Positions 25,379 through 34,605 of a stretch of 64,000 nucleotides of DNA are shown in pieces. Position numbers and translations under genes: made by a program. The notes under the pieces were generated by a model. That model ran no database searches. It was given only the letters and a program-made list of their open reading frames with translations, and was not told the origin of the DNA. Position 1 is the first letter of the stretch; each line of letters starts with the position of its first letter. The DNA comes from an uncultured Prevotella sp. GTDB taxonomy: Bacteria; Bacteroidota; Bacteroidia; Bacteroidales; Bacteroidaceae. The stretch lies in the NCBI GenBank assembly GCA_905198745.1, contig CAJKDU010000001.1, forward strand, positions 62,001 through 126,000, read 5' to 3'.

Positions 25379-27331
25379 TTATGCTTTCAGTTCTTCAAGT
25401 TCTTCCGAGAGTCGCTCCCACTTTTCCACCTCCTCGTCGAGCACCTTCTTGGTGGAGGTATACTCGGTGATGAGTTCCATGTTCGATGCGTTCTCGGGAG
25501 TGCACAGGATGGAGTCGAGTTCCTTGAGTCTTGTTTCCATCTGCTCTATCTTCTTTTCCGACTCTGCCACAGCACGCTCTGCCTTCTTGATCTTCTTCTG
25601 CTGTTCCTTGTGCTCGGCATAGCTCTGCTTGGAACTTTTCTCTGCCACCTCCACTGTCTTGGCCTGGGCAACGGGGGTAGTTGAAGCGGCGTTGATGCCT
25701 TTGCCGCCCAACTCGTTGAGGTTCTCCAGGTTATGTGCCTGCAGAAAGTCATAGATGCCGCCGATATGTTCGCGCACCTTGCCGCCTCCGAACTCATAGA
25801 CCTTGGTGACCAGTCCGTCGAGGAACTCGCGGTCGTGACTCACCACGATGGCGGTGCCGTCGAAAGCCTTGATGGCTTCCTTGAGCACGTCCTTCGACGG
25901 CATGTCGAGATGGTTGGTAGGCTCGTCGAGGATGAGCAGGTTGACGGGTTCAAGCAGCAGTTTTATCATGGCCAGGCGACTGCGTTCGCCGCCACTGAGC
26001 ACCTTCACTTTCTTGTCGGAAGCTTCGCCGCCGAACATGAAGGCACCGAGAATGTTCTTGATTTTGAGTCTTATCTCGCCCTTGGCCACGTTGTCGATGG
26101 TTTCAAAGACGGTGAGATTCTCGTCGAGAAGCTGTGCCTGGTTCTGTGCGAAATAGCCTATCTGCACGTTGTGGCCCACCTTCAGGGTGCCGGAATAGGG
26201 TATCTCGCCCATGATACACTTCACGAGCGTTGACTTTCCCTCACCGTTCTTGCCCACGAACGCCACCTTCTCGCCGCGCTTGATGGTGAGGTTGACGTGC
26301 GAGAACACGGTGTGGTCGCCATAATCCTTGCGCACTTCATCGCAGATCACAGGATAGTCGCCCGAACGCAGACAGGGCGGGAACTTCAGGTGCATGGCTG
26401 AGTTGTCCACCTCGTCAATCTCGATGGGCACGATTTTCTCCAGCTGCTTGATGCGGCTCTGCACCTGTACGGCCTTGGTGGGCTTATAGCGGAATCGCTC
26501 AATGAAGTCCTTCATGTCGGCTATTTCCTTCTGTTGGTTCTCATAGGCACGCAACTGCTGTTCGCGCCGCTCGGCACGCAGCTTCATGTATTCGTCATAC
26601 TTCACCTTGTAGTCGATGACCTTGGAACAGGATATCTCCAGGGTGCGGTTGGTCACGTTGTTGATGAAAGCACGGTCGTGGCTCACCAGCACCACCGCCT
26701 TGGCACTCTGCGCCAGGAACTGTTCGAGCCACTGTATGCTCTCGATGTCGAGGTGGTTGGTAGGCTCGTCGAGGAGTAGCACGTCGGGCTTGCGGAGCAG
26801 AATCTTGGCCAGTTCTATACGCATGCGCCAACCGCCGCTGAATTCCGACGTGGGGCGCTCCAGGTCGGTCTTTTCAAAGCCCAGTCCGGTGAGCGTACGC
26901 TCTATCTCCGCCTCATAGTTTTCGCCTCCGAGCATCATGAAGCGGTCGTGTTCCTGGGTAAACTTTTCCACGAGTGCCAGATAGCTTTCGCTCTCATAGT
27001 CAGTACGTTCTGCCAGTTCCTCATTCATCCGGTCAAGACGTTCCTTCAACTTGGTGTTGTCAGCGAAAGCCTTGCGCGCTTCTTCCCTGACGGTGGTGTC
27101 GTCCTGCAGTTTCATCACCTGGGGCAGGTAGCCTATGGTGGTGCCCTGTGGCACAGCCACGGTGCCTGCGGTGGGTTGCTGCAGTCCGCATAATATTTTC
27201 AACATGGTCGACTTTCCTGCTCCGTTCTTGCCCACCAATGCCACTCTGTCGTGGTCGTTGATGACATAGCTCACGTCGCTGAACAAGGGTTTCACCCCGA
27301 ACTCGACCTTTAATCCTTCTACTGATATCAT
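25379..27331 (-). CDS. ABC-F family ATPase (Uup/YbiT/EttA-like)
   Basis: 650 aa with two ATP-binding cassettes and no membrane segment. Cassette 1: Walker A GKNGAGKST (about 36-44), signature SGGWRMR, Walker B LLLDEPTNHLD. Cassette 2: GKNGEGKST, SGGERSRLAM, LLILDEPTNHLD. A charged linker lies between them (about 240-290), and the C-terminal 100 residues are a coiled coil rich in Lys/Glu. ABC-F proteins act on the ribosome (translation factors or antibiotic protection). Linker and context give no hint of a resistance role, so a housekeeping function is more likely. It lies 9 bp after coaW. Confidence 0.9.
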   Translation of the reverse strand: MISVEGLKVEFGVKPLFSDVSYVINDHDRVALVGKNGAGKSTMLKILCGLQQPTAGTVAVPQGTTIGYLPQVMKLQDDTTVREEARKAFADNTKLKERLDRMNEELAERTDYESESYLALVEKFTQEHDRFMMLGGENYEAEIERTLTGLGFEKTDLERPTSEFSGGWRMRIELAKILLRKPDVLLLDEPTNHLDIESIQWLEQFLAQSAKAVVLVSHDRAFINNVTNRTLEISCSKVIDYKVKYDEYMKLRAERREQQLRAYENQQKEIADMKDFIERFRYKPTKAVQVQSRIKQLEKIVPIEIDEVDNSAMHLKFPPCLRSGDYPVICDEVRKDYGDHTVFSHVNLTIKRGEKVAFVGKNGEGKSTLVKCIMGEIPYSGTLKVGHNVQIGYFAQNQAQLLDENLTVFETIDNVAKGEIRLKIKNILGAFMFGGEASDKKVKVLSGGERSRLAMIKLLLEPVNLLILDEPTNHLDMPSKDVLKEAIKAFDGTAIVVSHDREFLDGLVTKVYEFGGGKVREHIGGIYDFLQAHNLENLNELGGKGINAASTTPVAQAKTVEVAEKSSKQSYAEHKEQQKKIKKAERAVAESEKKIEQMETRLKELDSILCTPENASNMELITEYTSTKKVLDEEVEKWERLSEELEELKA

Positions 27332-27340
27332 GTTGTCCTT

Positions 27341-28171
27341 TTACTTTTTCTCCAGCATACTGTAGCTCAATGCGGCTCCAATAGCTGTACAGAATTCTGA
27401 ATATTTCGGTATGGTGAAATGCACCTTGTAGAGCTTCTCCATGGCGGGATAGACCATGCGGCACTGAGGCAGGAGCGTGAGGTTGCCGATGAGCACAAAC
27501 TCGCGGATGTCGCTGCCGAGCGAAGAAAGGATGGTGGCAGAGCCTATAGCCTGGAGCACCGTGCAGATGAGTCCCACGGCAATGTCCTCGGGCAAGGCAT
27601 TGTTCTTGGCCTTGCCGAACAGCGATGCCACGGCGTTCATGGGCAGTCCGGGCAGCGGACGGGCACTGATGTCGCCTATGAGGAGGTTGATGTTGGATAT
27701 GTCGCCCTGCATGGCCATATTGGAGACCTGCAGTATGTCGTCCGTGTTGAGGAGCAGTCGGGAGAGTCCCTGCAGGGTGCCGCCGCCGATGCCGATGCCG
27801 CCAATATGCTCTATGTCGTCGCCGTCACACTTCACAAGCGAAGTGCCCGTGCCCATGCTCACCACAATCATGCGGTCTTTCTTCGACTCAAAGCGAGCGC
27901 CCAAACCGTCGGCCACAAACTCCTCGGCCTTGTCGGTGGGCAATCCGTAGATGGGCTTGTCTATGTATGCACAGCCCACGCCGGTGAGCATCACGTGCTC
28001 CACCTCTGTGAGTTGTATTTTGTTGTCGTACAGATATTTTCCGAACGCTCCGTAAAGCGATGTGATCGGGTCGGTGGCCTTGATGCGGATAGGCGAAATC
28101 ACCTTTCCGTCGCGAATGCCAACAATCTTCGTAGTGCTGATACCTACGTCTATGCCTATTACAATTCCCAT
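27341..28171 (-). CDS. coaW: Type II pantothenate kinase
   Basis: 276 aa. The start at 28171 (MGIVIGIDVGISTTK) puts the ATP-binding phosphate-1 motif at the N-terminus; the frame is open to 28228 but that part overlaps the promoter. Further motifs are MGTGTSLV, GIGIGGGTLQGLS and VLIGNLT, as in eukaryote- and Staphylococcus-like PanK-II (CoaW). It performs the first step of CoA synthesis (pantothenate to 4'-phosphopantothenate) in the cytosol, and this type is usually insensitive to CoA feedback in bacteria. First gene of a three-gene operon with the ABC-F and M13 peptidase genes. Confidence 0.88.
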   Translation of the reverse strand: MGIVIGIDVGISTTKIVGIRDGKVISPIRIKATDPITSLYGAFGKYLYDNKIQLTEVEHVMLTGVGCAYIDKPIYGLPTDKAEEFVADGLGARFESKKDRMIVVSMGTGTSLVKCDGDDIEHIGGIGIGGGTLQGLSRLLLNTDDILQVSNMAMQGDISNINLLIGDISARPLPGLPMNAVASLFGKAKNNALPEDIAVGLICTVLQAIGSATILSSLGSDIREFVLIGNLTLLPQCRMVYPAMEKLYKVHFTIPKYSEFCTAIGAALSYSMLEKK

Positions 28172-28194
28172 TATGTCTTGTTTCTTTGCGGATG

Positions 28195-28202
28195 CAAAAG
28201 TA
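28195..28202 (-). promoter_or_regulatory. -7 element of the coaW operon promoter
   Basis: The minus strand reads TACTTTTG (TAnnTTTG), 23 bp before the chosen coaW start. No convincing -33 is seen at 19-21 nt. This position supports the internal ATG at 28171 as the start. Confidence 0.6.
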
Positions 28203-28343
28203 CGAATTATTATTGGAATAAGCGACATACAAATCTAACATATTTATGTGGAGGAACCTTGAACGCCTGTCTAAGGTACCCTTGGCAGGCCTCTCCCGAA
28301 ATGCCTGACCTGCCCCTGCTTACAAGGAATATTTCGCGTTTCA

Positions 28344-28375
28344 CTTGGCGGGCAGAACAAAAAGTAGTAACTTAG
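28344..28375 (+). promoter_or_regulatory. tex promoter
   Basis: CTTG (28344-28347), a 20-nt spacer and TAACTTAG (28368-28375), a one-mismatch version of TAnnTTTG, 24 bp before the start codon. Confidence 0.55.
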
Positions 28376-28399
28376 CGTCCTCATTTTTAAAACGTATCA

Positions 28400-30544
28400 A
28401 TGGAAAACAATACATTTACTGCCATCATAGCCCACGAACTGGCACTTCCGGAACGTGGGGTGGCGAACACACTGCAACTGCTTGAAGAGGGATGCACCAT
28501 TCCCTTTATCAGCCGGTATCGCAAGGAGCGCACTGGAGGACTGGACGAAGTACAGATAGCCGCCATCAGTGAGCGCAACGACAAAATGAAGGAGATGGCC
28601 AAAAGAAAGGACACCATCCGCAACACTATCGACTCGCAAGGCAAACTTACCGACGAACTGAAAAAGCGCATTGACGACTGTTGGGACGCCACCGAACTGG
28701 AGGATATCTACCTGCCCTACAAGCCGAAACGGCGCACCAGGGCACAAGTGGCACGCGAACAAGGACTCGAACCGTTGTCGGTCATTCTCATGATGCAACG
28801 CGAACAGCAACCGATGGTGGCAGCCCAACGGTTTGTCGGCAAGCAGGTGGGCGACGTGCAGGCTGCCATCAAGGGAGCACAGGACATCATTGCCGAAACC
28901 GTCAGCGAGGATGAACAGGCACGCGGACAAGTGAGGGCTTCGTTCAAAAGGGAAGCCGTCATAACAGCCAAAGTGGTCAAGACAAAAGCCGACACGGAAG
29001 ATGCTGCCAAGTTTGCCGACTACTTCGACTTTTCCGAGCCTCTCCGCCGCTGTTCCTCCCACCGTCTGCTTGCCATCAGGCGAGGCGAAAACGAAGGCAT
29101 ACTCCGCGTGAGCATATCGCCCGACGACGACAATACGTCCGAACGACTCAAGCGCCGCTACGTTCACGGCTACGGCCCTTGTGCCACCTTGGTGGGCGAA
29201 GCGGTGGACGATGCCTACAAGCGCTTGCTCAAGCCCAGCATAGAAAACGAGTTTGCCGCCCTCAGCAAGGAGAAGGCAGACGAGGAGGCCATCAACGTCT
29301 TTGCCGAGAATCTGCACCAGCTTCTGCTCTCGGCACCACTCGGACAGAAGCGGGTGATGGGTGTTGACCCGGGATTCCGCACGGGTTGCAAGATCGTGTG
29401 TCTCGATGCACAGGGCAACCTGCTCCACCATGAAGCCATTTTTCCCCATCCTCCCAAGCCCAACAAACCGGCTGCAGCCTCAGCGCTGGAACAGATGGTG
29501 AAACGATATGCTATAGAAGCCATTGCCATCGGCAACGGAACAGCCAGCCGAGAGACTGACTCTTTCATACGCTCGCTCCATTTCGACCATGAGGTGCAGA
29601 TATTCGTGGTGAGCGAGGACGGAGCATCCGTATACTCGGCATCAAAGACTGCACGCGACGAATTTCCCGACGAAGACGTGACCGTGCGCGGTGCCATGTC
29701 CATAGGCAGACGACTCATGGACCCGCTTGCCGAACTGGTGAAGATTGACCCGAAAAGCATCGGCGTGGGACAATATCAGCACGACGTGGACCAGGCCAAG
29801 CTCAAGAAGAGCCTTGACCAGACCGTGGAATTCTGTGTCAACTCGGTAGGCGTCAACCTTAACACGGCAAGCAGCTATCTGCTCACCTACGTGAGCGGAC
29901 TGGGCCCCACCCTCGCCAAGAACATTGTGGACTACAGAAAGGAGAACGGGCCGTTCTCGTCGCGGGCACAACTCAAGAAAGTGCCGCGGCTCGGCCCTGC
30001 TGCCTACCAGCAGTGCGCAGGATTTCTCCGCATTCCCGGTGCCCGTAACCCTCTCGACAACAGTGGTGTGCACCCGGAGAGCTATGCCATTGTGGAGCAA
30101 ATGGCCAAGGACCAAGGGTGCACCGTGAAGCAACTGGTGGACGACAAGGCCAAGCAGAAACTCATAGACATCAAGCGCTATGTCACAAAAGACGTGGGCT
30201 TGCCGACGCTCACCGACATCATGCGGGAACTGGAAAAACCGGGACGCGACCCGAGAGAACAAATAGAGGAGTTCAAGTTCGACGACACCGTGCACACACC
30301 CGAAGACTTGCACGAGGGTATGGAGTTGCCCGGCATCGTGACCAACATTACCAATTTCGGTGCCTTCGTCGACATCGGGGTGCACCAGGACGGACTTGTA
30401 CACATCTCCCAACTGGCAGACCGCTACGTGGCCGACCCGACACAGGTGGTGAAACTCCACCAGCATGTCCGCGTTCGGGTGGCGGGCGTTGACCTCAAGC
30501 GTGGCCGCATCTCGCTAAGCATGAAAGGCCTGCAACAGGGCTGA
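28400..30544 (+). CDS. tex: Tex-family RNA-binding transcription accessory protein
   Basis: 714 aa. N-terminal helix-turn-helix-like region with RYRKERTGGLDE, a YqgF-like RNase H fold (VMGVDPGFRTGCKI, about residue 318), helix-hairpin-helix motifs (TYVSGLGPTLAKNIV, LKKVPRLGPAAYQQC) and a C-terminal S1 RNA-binding domain (GMELPGIVTNITNFGAFVDIGV to the end). This order and length match Tex of Pseudomonas and Bordetella. It binds nucleic acid and acts on transcription elongation or termination in the cytosol. It is monocistronic, divergent from coaW, with a strong terminator downstream. Confidence 0.95.
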   Translation: MENNTFTAIIAHELALPERGVANTLQLLEEGCTIPFISRYRKERTGGLDEVQIAAISERNDKMKEMAKRKDTIRNTIDSQGKLTDELKKRIDDCWDATELEDIYLPYKPKRRTRAQVAREQGLEPLSVILMMQREQQPMVAAQRFVGKQVGDVQAAIKGAQDIIAETVSEDEQARGQVRASFKREAVITAKVVKTKADTEDAAKFADYFDFSEPLRRCSSHRLLAIRRGENEGILRVSISPDDDNTSERLKRRYVHGYGPCATLVGEAVDDAYKRLLKPSIENEFAALSKEKADEEAINVFAENLHQLLLSAPLGQKRVMGVDPGFRTGCKIVCLDAQGNLLHHEAIFPHPPKPNKPAAASALEQMVKRYAIEAIAIGNGTASRETDSFIRSLHFDHEVQIFVVSEDGASVYSASKTARDEFPDEDVTVRGAMSIGRRLMDPLAELVKIDPKSIGVGQYQHDVDQAKLKKSLDQTVEFCVNSVGVNLNTASSYLLTYVSGLGPTLAKNIVDYRKENGPFSSRAQLKKVPRLGPAAYQQCAGFLRIPGARNPLDNSGVHPESYAIVEQMAKDQGCTVKQLVDDKAKQKLIDIKRYVTKDVGLPTLTDIMRELEKPGRDPREQIEEFKFDDTVHTPEDLHEGMELPGIVTNITNFGAFVDIGVHQDGLVHISQLADRYVADPTQVVKLHQHVRVRVAGVDLKRGRISLSMKGLQQG

Positions 30545-30565
30545 CCATAACGACCATATACGAAC

Positions 30566-30614
30566 AGAGTCCCCGTATGCCTTTGCATGTGGCATACGGG
30601 GACTCTTGTTTTCA
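30566..30614 (+). terminator. Rho-independent terminator after tex
   Basis: A perfect 16-bp stem (30566-30581 with 30591-30606) and a 9-nt loop followed by TGTTTTC, 22 bp after the tex stop. Confidence 0.9.
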
Positions 30615-30693
30615 CGCCTTCCCACACTTCTTGTCAGAAGAGGCGACAGGCATAAAAGTGACTATGCTCGGAAAAGCCCCTGCTGCAAGACCC

Positions 30694-33174
30694 TTATTCC
30701 GTGAAGGTCTTGAGCGTGCGGCTCAGGCGGCCAGCCTTGACCGTCACCTTGACCGTCCCTGCCTTCCGGGTGCTGCGGAGGATGAGCTGCATGCGTCCTG
30801 AGCGCACGGGCTTGGTGAAGACGTTGAGGAAAAGGTCGTTGGTGTAGTGGTCACCGTTGTCGAGCGCCACAAAGCGGGCCACCGTGTTGTCGGAGAGGCT
30901 CACGGTGAGCGGTTCGGCAAAGCCGGGCACCGTGCGTCCCTTGGCGTCCACGGCTGTGATGTTGACATATTGCAGGTCCATGCCGTCGGCATGCCACAGG
31001 CGATCTTCAGGTTGCATGCGCAGGGCAACAGCCTTGCCGGCCGTTTCTATCCTGTGGCGTGCCACCACCTGTCCAGCCTCGTTGCGGGCAATGGCTTCCA
31101 CACTGCCGCCATGTCCATAGTCCACGTCTGTCCAAAGCAAACTGCCGTGCTGGTCTTTCCGTTCCGCCTTGTTCTCCTTCACGCCAAGGCTATGCCCGTT
31201 GACCACGAGTTCCACACTATAGGCATTGGAATAGACCACCACCGTCTGCCTGCTGCCTTCGGGGAAATTCCAATGGTCCAGAATCATGGGGCGTCCCACA
31301 ATGACATCGTTCCAGCTCACGCTCTCGCCGTTCTTGCTGTCCACCACACCCACACGCACCAACGGCTCGTCGGGCTTGAAGGCCGACTTCACGAGATAGG
31401 CCTGCGGATAGGGATGGAGCGTATGGTCGAAGAAAGAATAGTTCCAGCCTTTCTTGGGCCATCCGTTCGACTCGCCCCAGTATTCCACTGCACCCCAGTA
31501 GGCCATGCCTACATGGTGGTCGTGGTCCATATTGTAGTAGGGTTCCAGCATCTTGTAGGTCTCAGCCTCACTTTGGAAGAGAATCAGGTCGGGCTTGTAG
31601 CAGCAGTAGGCATTGTATTTGTCAGACTGGTAGTTGAACGACGCCACCTCAGTGGCACAGACCAGTTCGGGGGGCACAAGATAATCGTTGAAGTCCTTGT
31701 CGTGACGAGTGATGGCTCCGGCTCTGGCAGGGAACATGGCCACGGTGGTGAGGCGTGTGGGGTCGAAGCGCTTGAGCAACTGGTTGAAGATGCGGTAGGT
31801 GGTGATGCCCCAGTCGTTGGTGCCGGCGAACCCTGTCCAGCCTTCCTGCACCTGCAGCTCGTTGCCCAAGCTCCAGAGGATGACACTCGGTCGGTTGCGG
31901 TCGCGCTTCACCCATTCGGGTATCAACCTGTACCATATATTGGTGAAGGGCTGCCGTCCGCCCCAATAGGCATTGTCGCTCCACTTGTCTATCAGCTCGT
32001 CTACCACCAGCATGCCCACCCGGTCGGCTATGCGGGCAAAACTCTCGCTATAGGGATTGTGAGAGCAGCGGATGGTGTTGAACCCGAAGGCCTTGAGCTG
32101 GCGCATCATGCGCTCTATGCCGCGGTCAAAGCAAGCGGCTCCCAAGGCTCCCATGTCGTGGTGGTTGGCATTACCCTTGAGAAACAGTTTCTCTCCGTTG
32201 AGCCGGAATCCGAACTCGGGCGAGAACTCCAGCTTGCGTATGCCGAAACTCTCAGCCACACTGTCCACCATCACACCCTTTGACCTGACGATAACCTCAG
32301 CGCTATAGAGTTGAGGAGTGTCGGGCGACCACAGGCTTGGGCTCGCCACTTCTATCTCGGGCATCTTCACCTCCTCCGTGGCGTGGTGGGTGTGCTGGGG
32401 CATAGTGGCCTCGGCCTGTCCTACCACATGGCCCTGACTGTCTTTCAAGCGAGCCAGCAGACTGACGTCCTGCTTCTGCCATCCTTCCACTTCGACCTGC
32501 ACACTGACCGTGGCACGCGAGGGGCTCACCTCGGGTGTGGAAACGAACACGCCGTGACGGGCTATGCGCGTGGGATTCTGCACCTGGAGATACACGTCAC
32601 GGAAGAGGCCGCCTCCGGTATACCAGCGTGAGCCTTTGTCGGGTCCGGTCGAGGCATAGACCGCCACCACATTGTCGGCATCATAGCGCAGATAGGGGGT
32701 GAGGTCGGCTTCCAGCCCCACATAGCCATAATCGGTAGAGGCTATCTTGTGGCCATTGAGGTAGACATCACCCAGATAGATGATGCCGCCGAAATCGAGG
32801 CTCACCTTGCGGCCACGCCACCTGGGATCTGCCTTGAAGGTCTTGCGGTACCAGCCCTCACACATGGGTTTAAATCCACGAGAGCCCTTGGCCTGCCGTG
32901 ACCAGGGCTGCTCGAACTGGAAGTCGTGGGGCAAGTCGAGCGTGCGCCACGAGGAGTCGTCGAGTGTGGGAGAGGCGAAGTCGGTGGACCGGTTTGACGG
33001 GGTAACCAGACAGAATTTCCATCCGAAGTTGAACAGTCTGTGGCGGTCTGCCACAAACTGCGACAAGGGGCGGTTGCCCGTCACCTCCTCGTCCTTGAAG
33101 GTTTGATACTGAGCGCTGGCGGGAACCGACAGGCACACCAATAGCAAATAGAGAATTGTTTTACTCAGGTTCAT
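30694..33174 (-). CDS. Secreted glycoside hydrolase family 2 (beta-galactosidase-like)
   Basis: 826 aa with a signal peptide (cleaved near ASAQ). Order of domains: sugar-binding jelly roll (about 45-200, with WRTLDLPHDF and VYLNGHKIAS), an immunoglobulin-like domain (200-310), the TIM barrel (about 315-560) with proposed acid/base Glu439 in SLGNEL and a candidate nucleophile Glu536 in LFQSE, then C-terminal DUF4982/GH2-C-type domains. GH2 enzymes cleave beta-galactosides, glucuronides or mannosides; the exact substrate is not decided by sequence alone. It stands alone with a perfect promoter and no SusCD pair nearby, so it is probably a periplasmic oligosaccharide hydrolase. Confidence 0.88.
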   Translation of the reverse strand: MNLSKTILYLLLVCLSVPASAQYQTFKDEEVTGNRPLSQFVADRHRLFNFGWKFCLVTPSNRSTDFASPTLDDSSWRTLDLPHDFQFEQPWSRQAKGSRGFKPMCEGWYRKTFKADPRWRGRKVSLDFGGIIYLGDVYLNGHKIASTDYGYVGLEADLTPYLRYDADNVVAVYASTGPDKGSRWYTGGGLFRDVYLQVQNPTRIARHGVFVSTPEVSPSRATVSVQVEVEGWQKQDVSLLARLKDSQGHVVGQAEATMPQHTHHATEEVKMPEIEVASPSLWSPDTPQLYSAEVIVRSKGVMVDSVAESFGIRKLEFSPEFGFRLNGEKLFLKGNANHHDMGALGAACFDRGIERMMRQLKAFGFNTIRCSHNPYSESFARIADRVGMLVVDELIDKWSDNAYWGGRQPFTNIWYRLIPEWVKRDRNRPSVILWSLGNELQVQEGWTGFAGTNDWGITTYRIFNQLLKRFDPTRLTTVAMFPARAGAITRHDKDFNDYLVPPELVCATEVASFNYQSDKYNAYCCYKPDLILFQSEAETYKMLEPYYNMDHDHHVGMAYWGAVEYWGESNGWPKKGWNYSFFDHTLHPYPQAYLVKSAFKPDEPLVRVGVVDSKNGESVSWNDVIVGRPMILDHWNFPEGSRQTVVVYSNAYSVELVVNGHSLGVKENKAERKDQHGSLLWTDVDYGHGGSVEAIARNEAGQVVARHRIETAGKAVALRMQPEDRLWHADGMDLQYVNITAVDAKGRTVPGFAEPLTVSLSDNTVARFVALDNGDHYTNDLFLNVFTKPVRSGRMQLILRSTRKAGTVKVTVKAGRLSRTLKTFTE

Positions 33175-33272
33175 GGTTCATCTGGTCTTAAAGATTGATA
33201 TTCGTCGCACGAGATAAGGCGGGGAGTCTGAACGATTCCAAAGCGTGGAGGCATGCGTTTGCTTATCCGTTT

Positions 33273-33304
33273 CAAAGTTACTAATAATTTTCCACATATA
33301 CAAA
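33273..33304 (-). promoter_or_regulatory. GH2 gene promoter, Bacteroidetes type
   Basis: On the minus strand TTTG (33304-33301), a 20-nt spacer and TAACTTTG (33280-33273). The leader is about 90 nt. Confidence 0.78.
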
Positions 33305-33383
33305 TCTATCCTGTTGAAAATAAGGGGGAATAATGGGAAAAATGAGGAAACAGGCTGTAACAACAGGCAACGGAAAAGGAACA

Positions 33384-33434
33384 AAAGAAAACTCCCAAGG
33401 CTGCATGCAAAAGCATGGCATGCGGCCTTGGGAG
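33384..33434 (-). terminator. Rho-independent terminator after manA
   Basis: CTCCCAAGGC.GCATGC pairs with GCATGC.GCCTTGGGAG (33392-33434). On the minus strand TTTTCTTTTG follows. It starts 20 bp after the manA stop. Confidence 0.85.
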
Positions 33435-33453
33435 GGAGAACACCGTGGAGCGG

Positions 33454-34497
33454 TTAACGGCTCGACAGGTGCAGAAAGCGGGTAATCATGTGGCCCACAC
33501 TGCGGTCCATATTGTCTATGAACGCATCGAGGATGGTGGAGGAACCGTCGAGCGGCACCACATCATAGTCGGCTATGGCTGCCGGTATCAGACAGCTGTT
33601 GCCCGAGCGGAGCACTATCTCGTCGCCTGTGGCGCGCATCTTGATCTTGCAGTCGCCGCGCATGCACACACAGATGACGAAGCTGTCGTATTTCAGCAAG
33701 TTGCGATGGAAGGGATGGGTCACACTGCTCACTCTCACACTGAAATAGGGTGAATCTATAATCAGGTTGGCACTGTTGGTTTCGTCGCGATAGATGGTGC
33801 GATACTCCTCCTCCACATGGAAGTTGAGAGCCCGGGCAGCCAGTTCGGTATGCAGCTCACGGGGCTTGCCGTCGAGTCCGGGACGGTTGTAATCGTAGAT
33901 GCGGTAGGTCACGTCGGACGACTGCTGCACTTCGCAGAGCAATATTCCGCTACCAATGGCGTGCACCCTGCCTGCAGGCAGATAGAACACGTCGCCGCGT
34001 TTCACCTCATGCTTGGCAAGCACGTCGGTGATGGTGCCGTCGGCTATGCGCCGCTTATATTCTTCGGGAGTGATTTCCTGCTTGAACCCTGCATAGAGGA
34101 AGCTGCCGGGCTGTGCGTCGATGACATACCACATCTCCGTCTTTCCCGACTTGCCGTGCTCTCGGCGCGCCATCTCATCGTTGGGATGTACCTGGATGCT
34201 GAGGGGCTTGGCAGAGTCGATGAACTTCACCAGAAGCGGCAGCTGGCCGTTGTATTTCTCGCTCACGGCCTTGCCGAGAATTTCGTCGGGTGCCTCGTCG
34301 ACCACCGACACGAGGTCGCGCCCTGCCAACTCGCCATTGCTCACAATGCTCTTGCTTGTCGGCACGGCACTCACTTCCCAGCTCTCACCAATATTTTTCT
34401 GCTGCATGTCCAGTCCCTTGTAGCCGCAAATGCGGTCACCGCCCCACACCACAGTATGGAGGTTGGGCTGGAACAACAAAGGATACAATCTGTTCAT
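33454..34497 (-). CDS. manA: Class I mannose-6-phosphate isomerase
   Basis: 347 aa, cupin-type. Zinc ligands are visible in SIQVHPND (about residues 98-105), the nearby EMWYV glutamate and LPAGRVHAIG (about 173-182). This matches the short, Bacteroidetes/Firmicutes-type class I isomerase. It converts mannose-6-phosphate and fructose-6-phosphate in the cytosol, supplying GDP-mannose and GDP-fucose precursors or allowing mannose catabolism. It is monocistronic with a perfect promoter at 34574-34605. The GH2 gene downstream has its own promoter. Confidence 0.9.
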   Translation of the reverse strand: MNRLYPLLFQPNLHTVVWGGDRICGYKGLDMQQKNIGESWEVSAVPTSKSIVSNGELAGRDLVSVVDEAPDEILGKAVSEKYNGQLPLLVKFIDSAKPLSIQVHPNDEMARREHGKSGKTEMWYVIDAQPGSFLYAGFKQEITPEEYKRRIADGTITDVLAKHEVKRGDVFYLPAGRVHAIGSGILLCEVQQSSDVTYRIYDYNRPGLDGKPRELHTELAARALNFHVEEEYRTIYRDETNSANLIIDSPYFSVRVSSVTHPFHRNLLKYDSFVICVCMRGDCKIKMRATGDEIVLRSGNSCLIPAAIADYDVVPLDGSSTILDAFIDNMDRSVGHMITRFLHLSSR

Positions 34498-34573
34498 CTT
34501 GTTCTAATTGCTTTACTTGAAGTTTGCACTGCTCCCGAAACGGAAGAAACAATCGCATTCCGGAAGACAAGCG

Positions 34574-34605
34574 CAAAATTACATTTTCTTTTCCTAACTG
34601 CCAAA
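34574..34605 (-). promoter_or_regulatory. manA promoter, Bacteroidetes type
   Basis: On the minus strand TTTG (34605-34602), a 20-nt spacer and TAATTTTG (34581-34574), 77 bp before the start codon. Confidence 0.78.

Noticed and set aside
23443..25470. 675-aa plus-strand frame opposite the M13 peptidase
   Set aside because: Antisense shadow. The minus strand has a complete peptidase with signal peptide and HEMTH motif, while this frame has no recognisable domain.
28240..28340. GC-rich stretch between coaW and tex as a possible small RNA
   Set aside because: No stable hairpin with a T-run and no promoter pointing into it; it is likely just the divergent regulatory gap.
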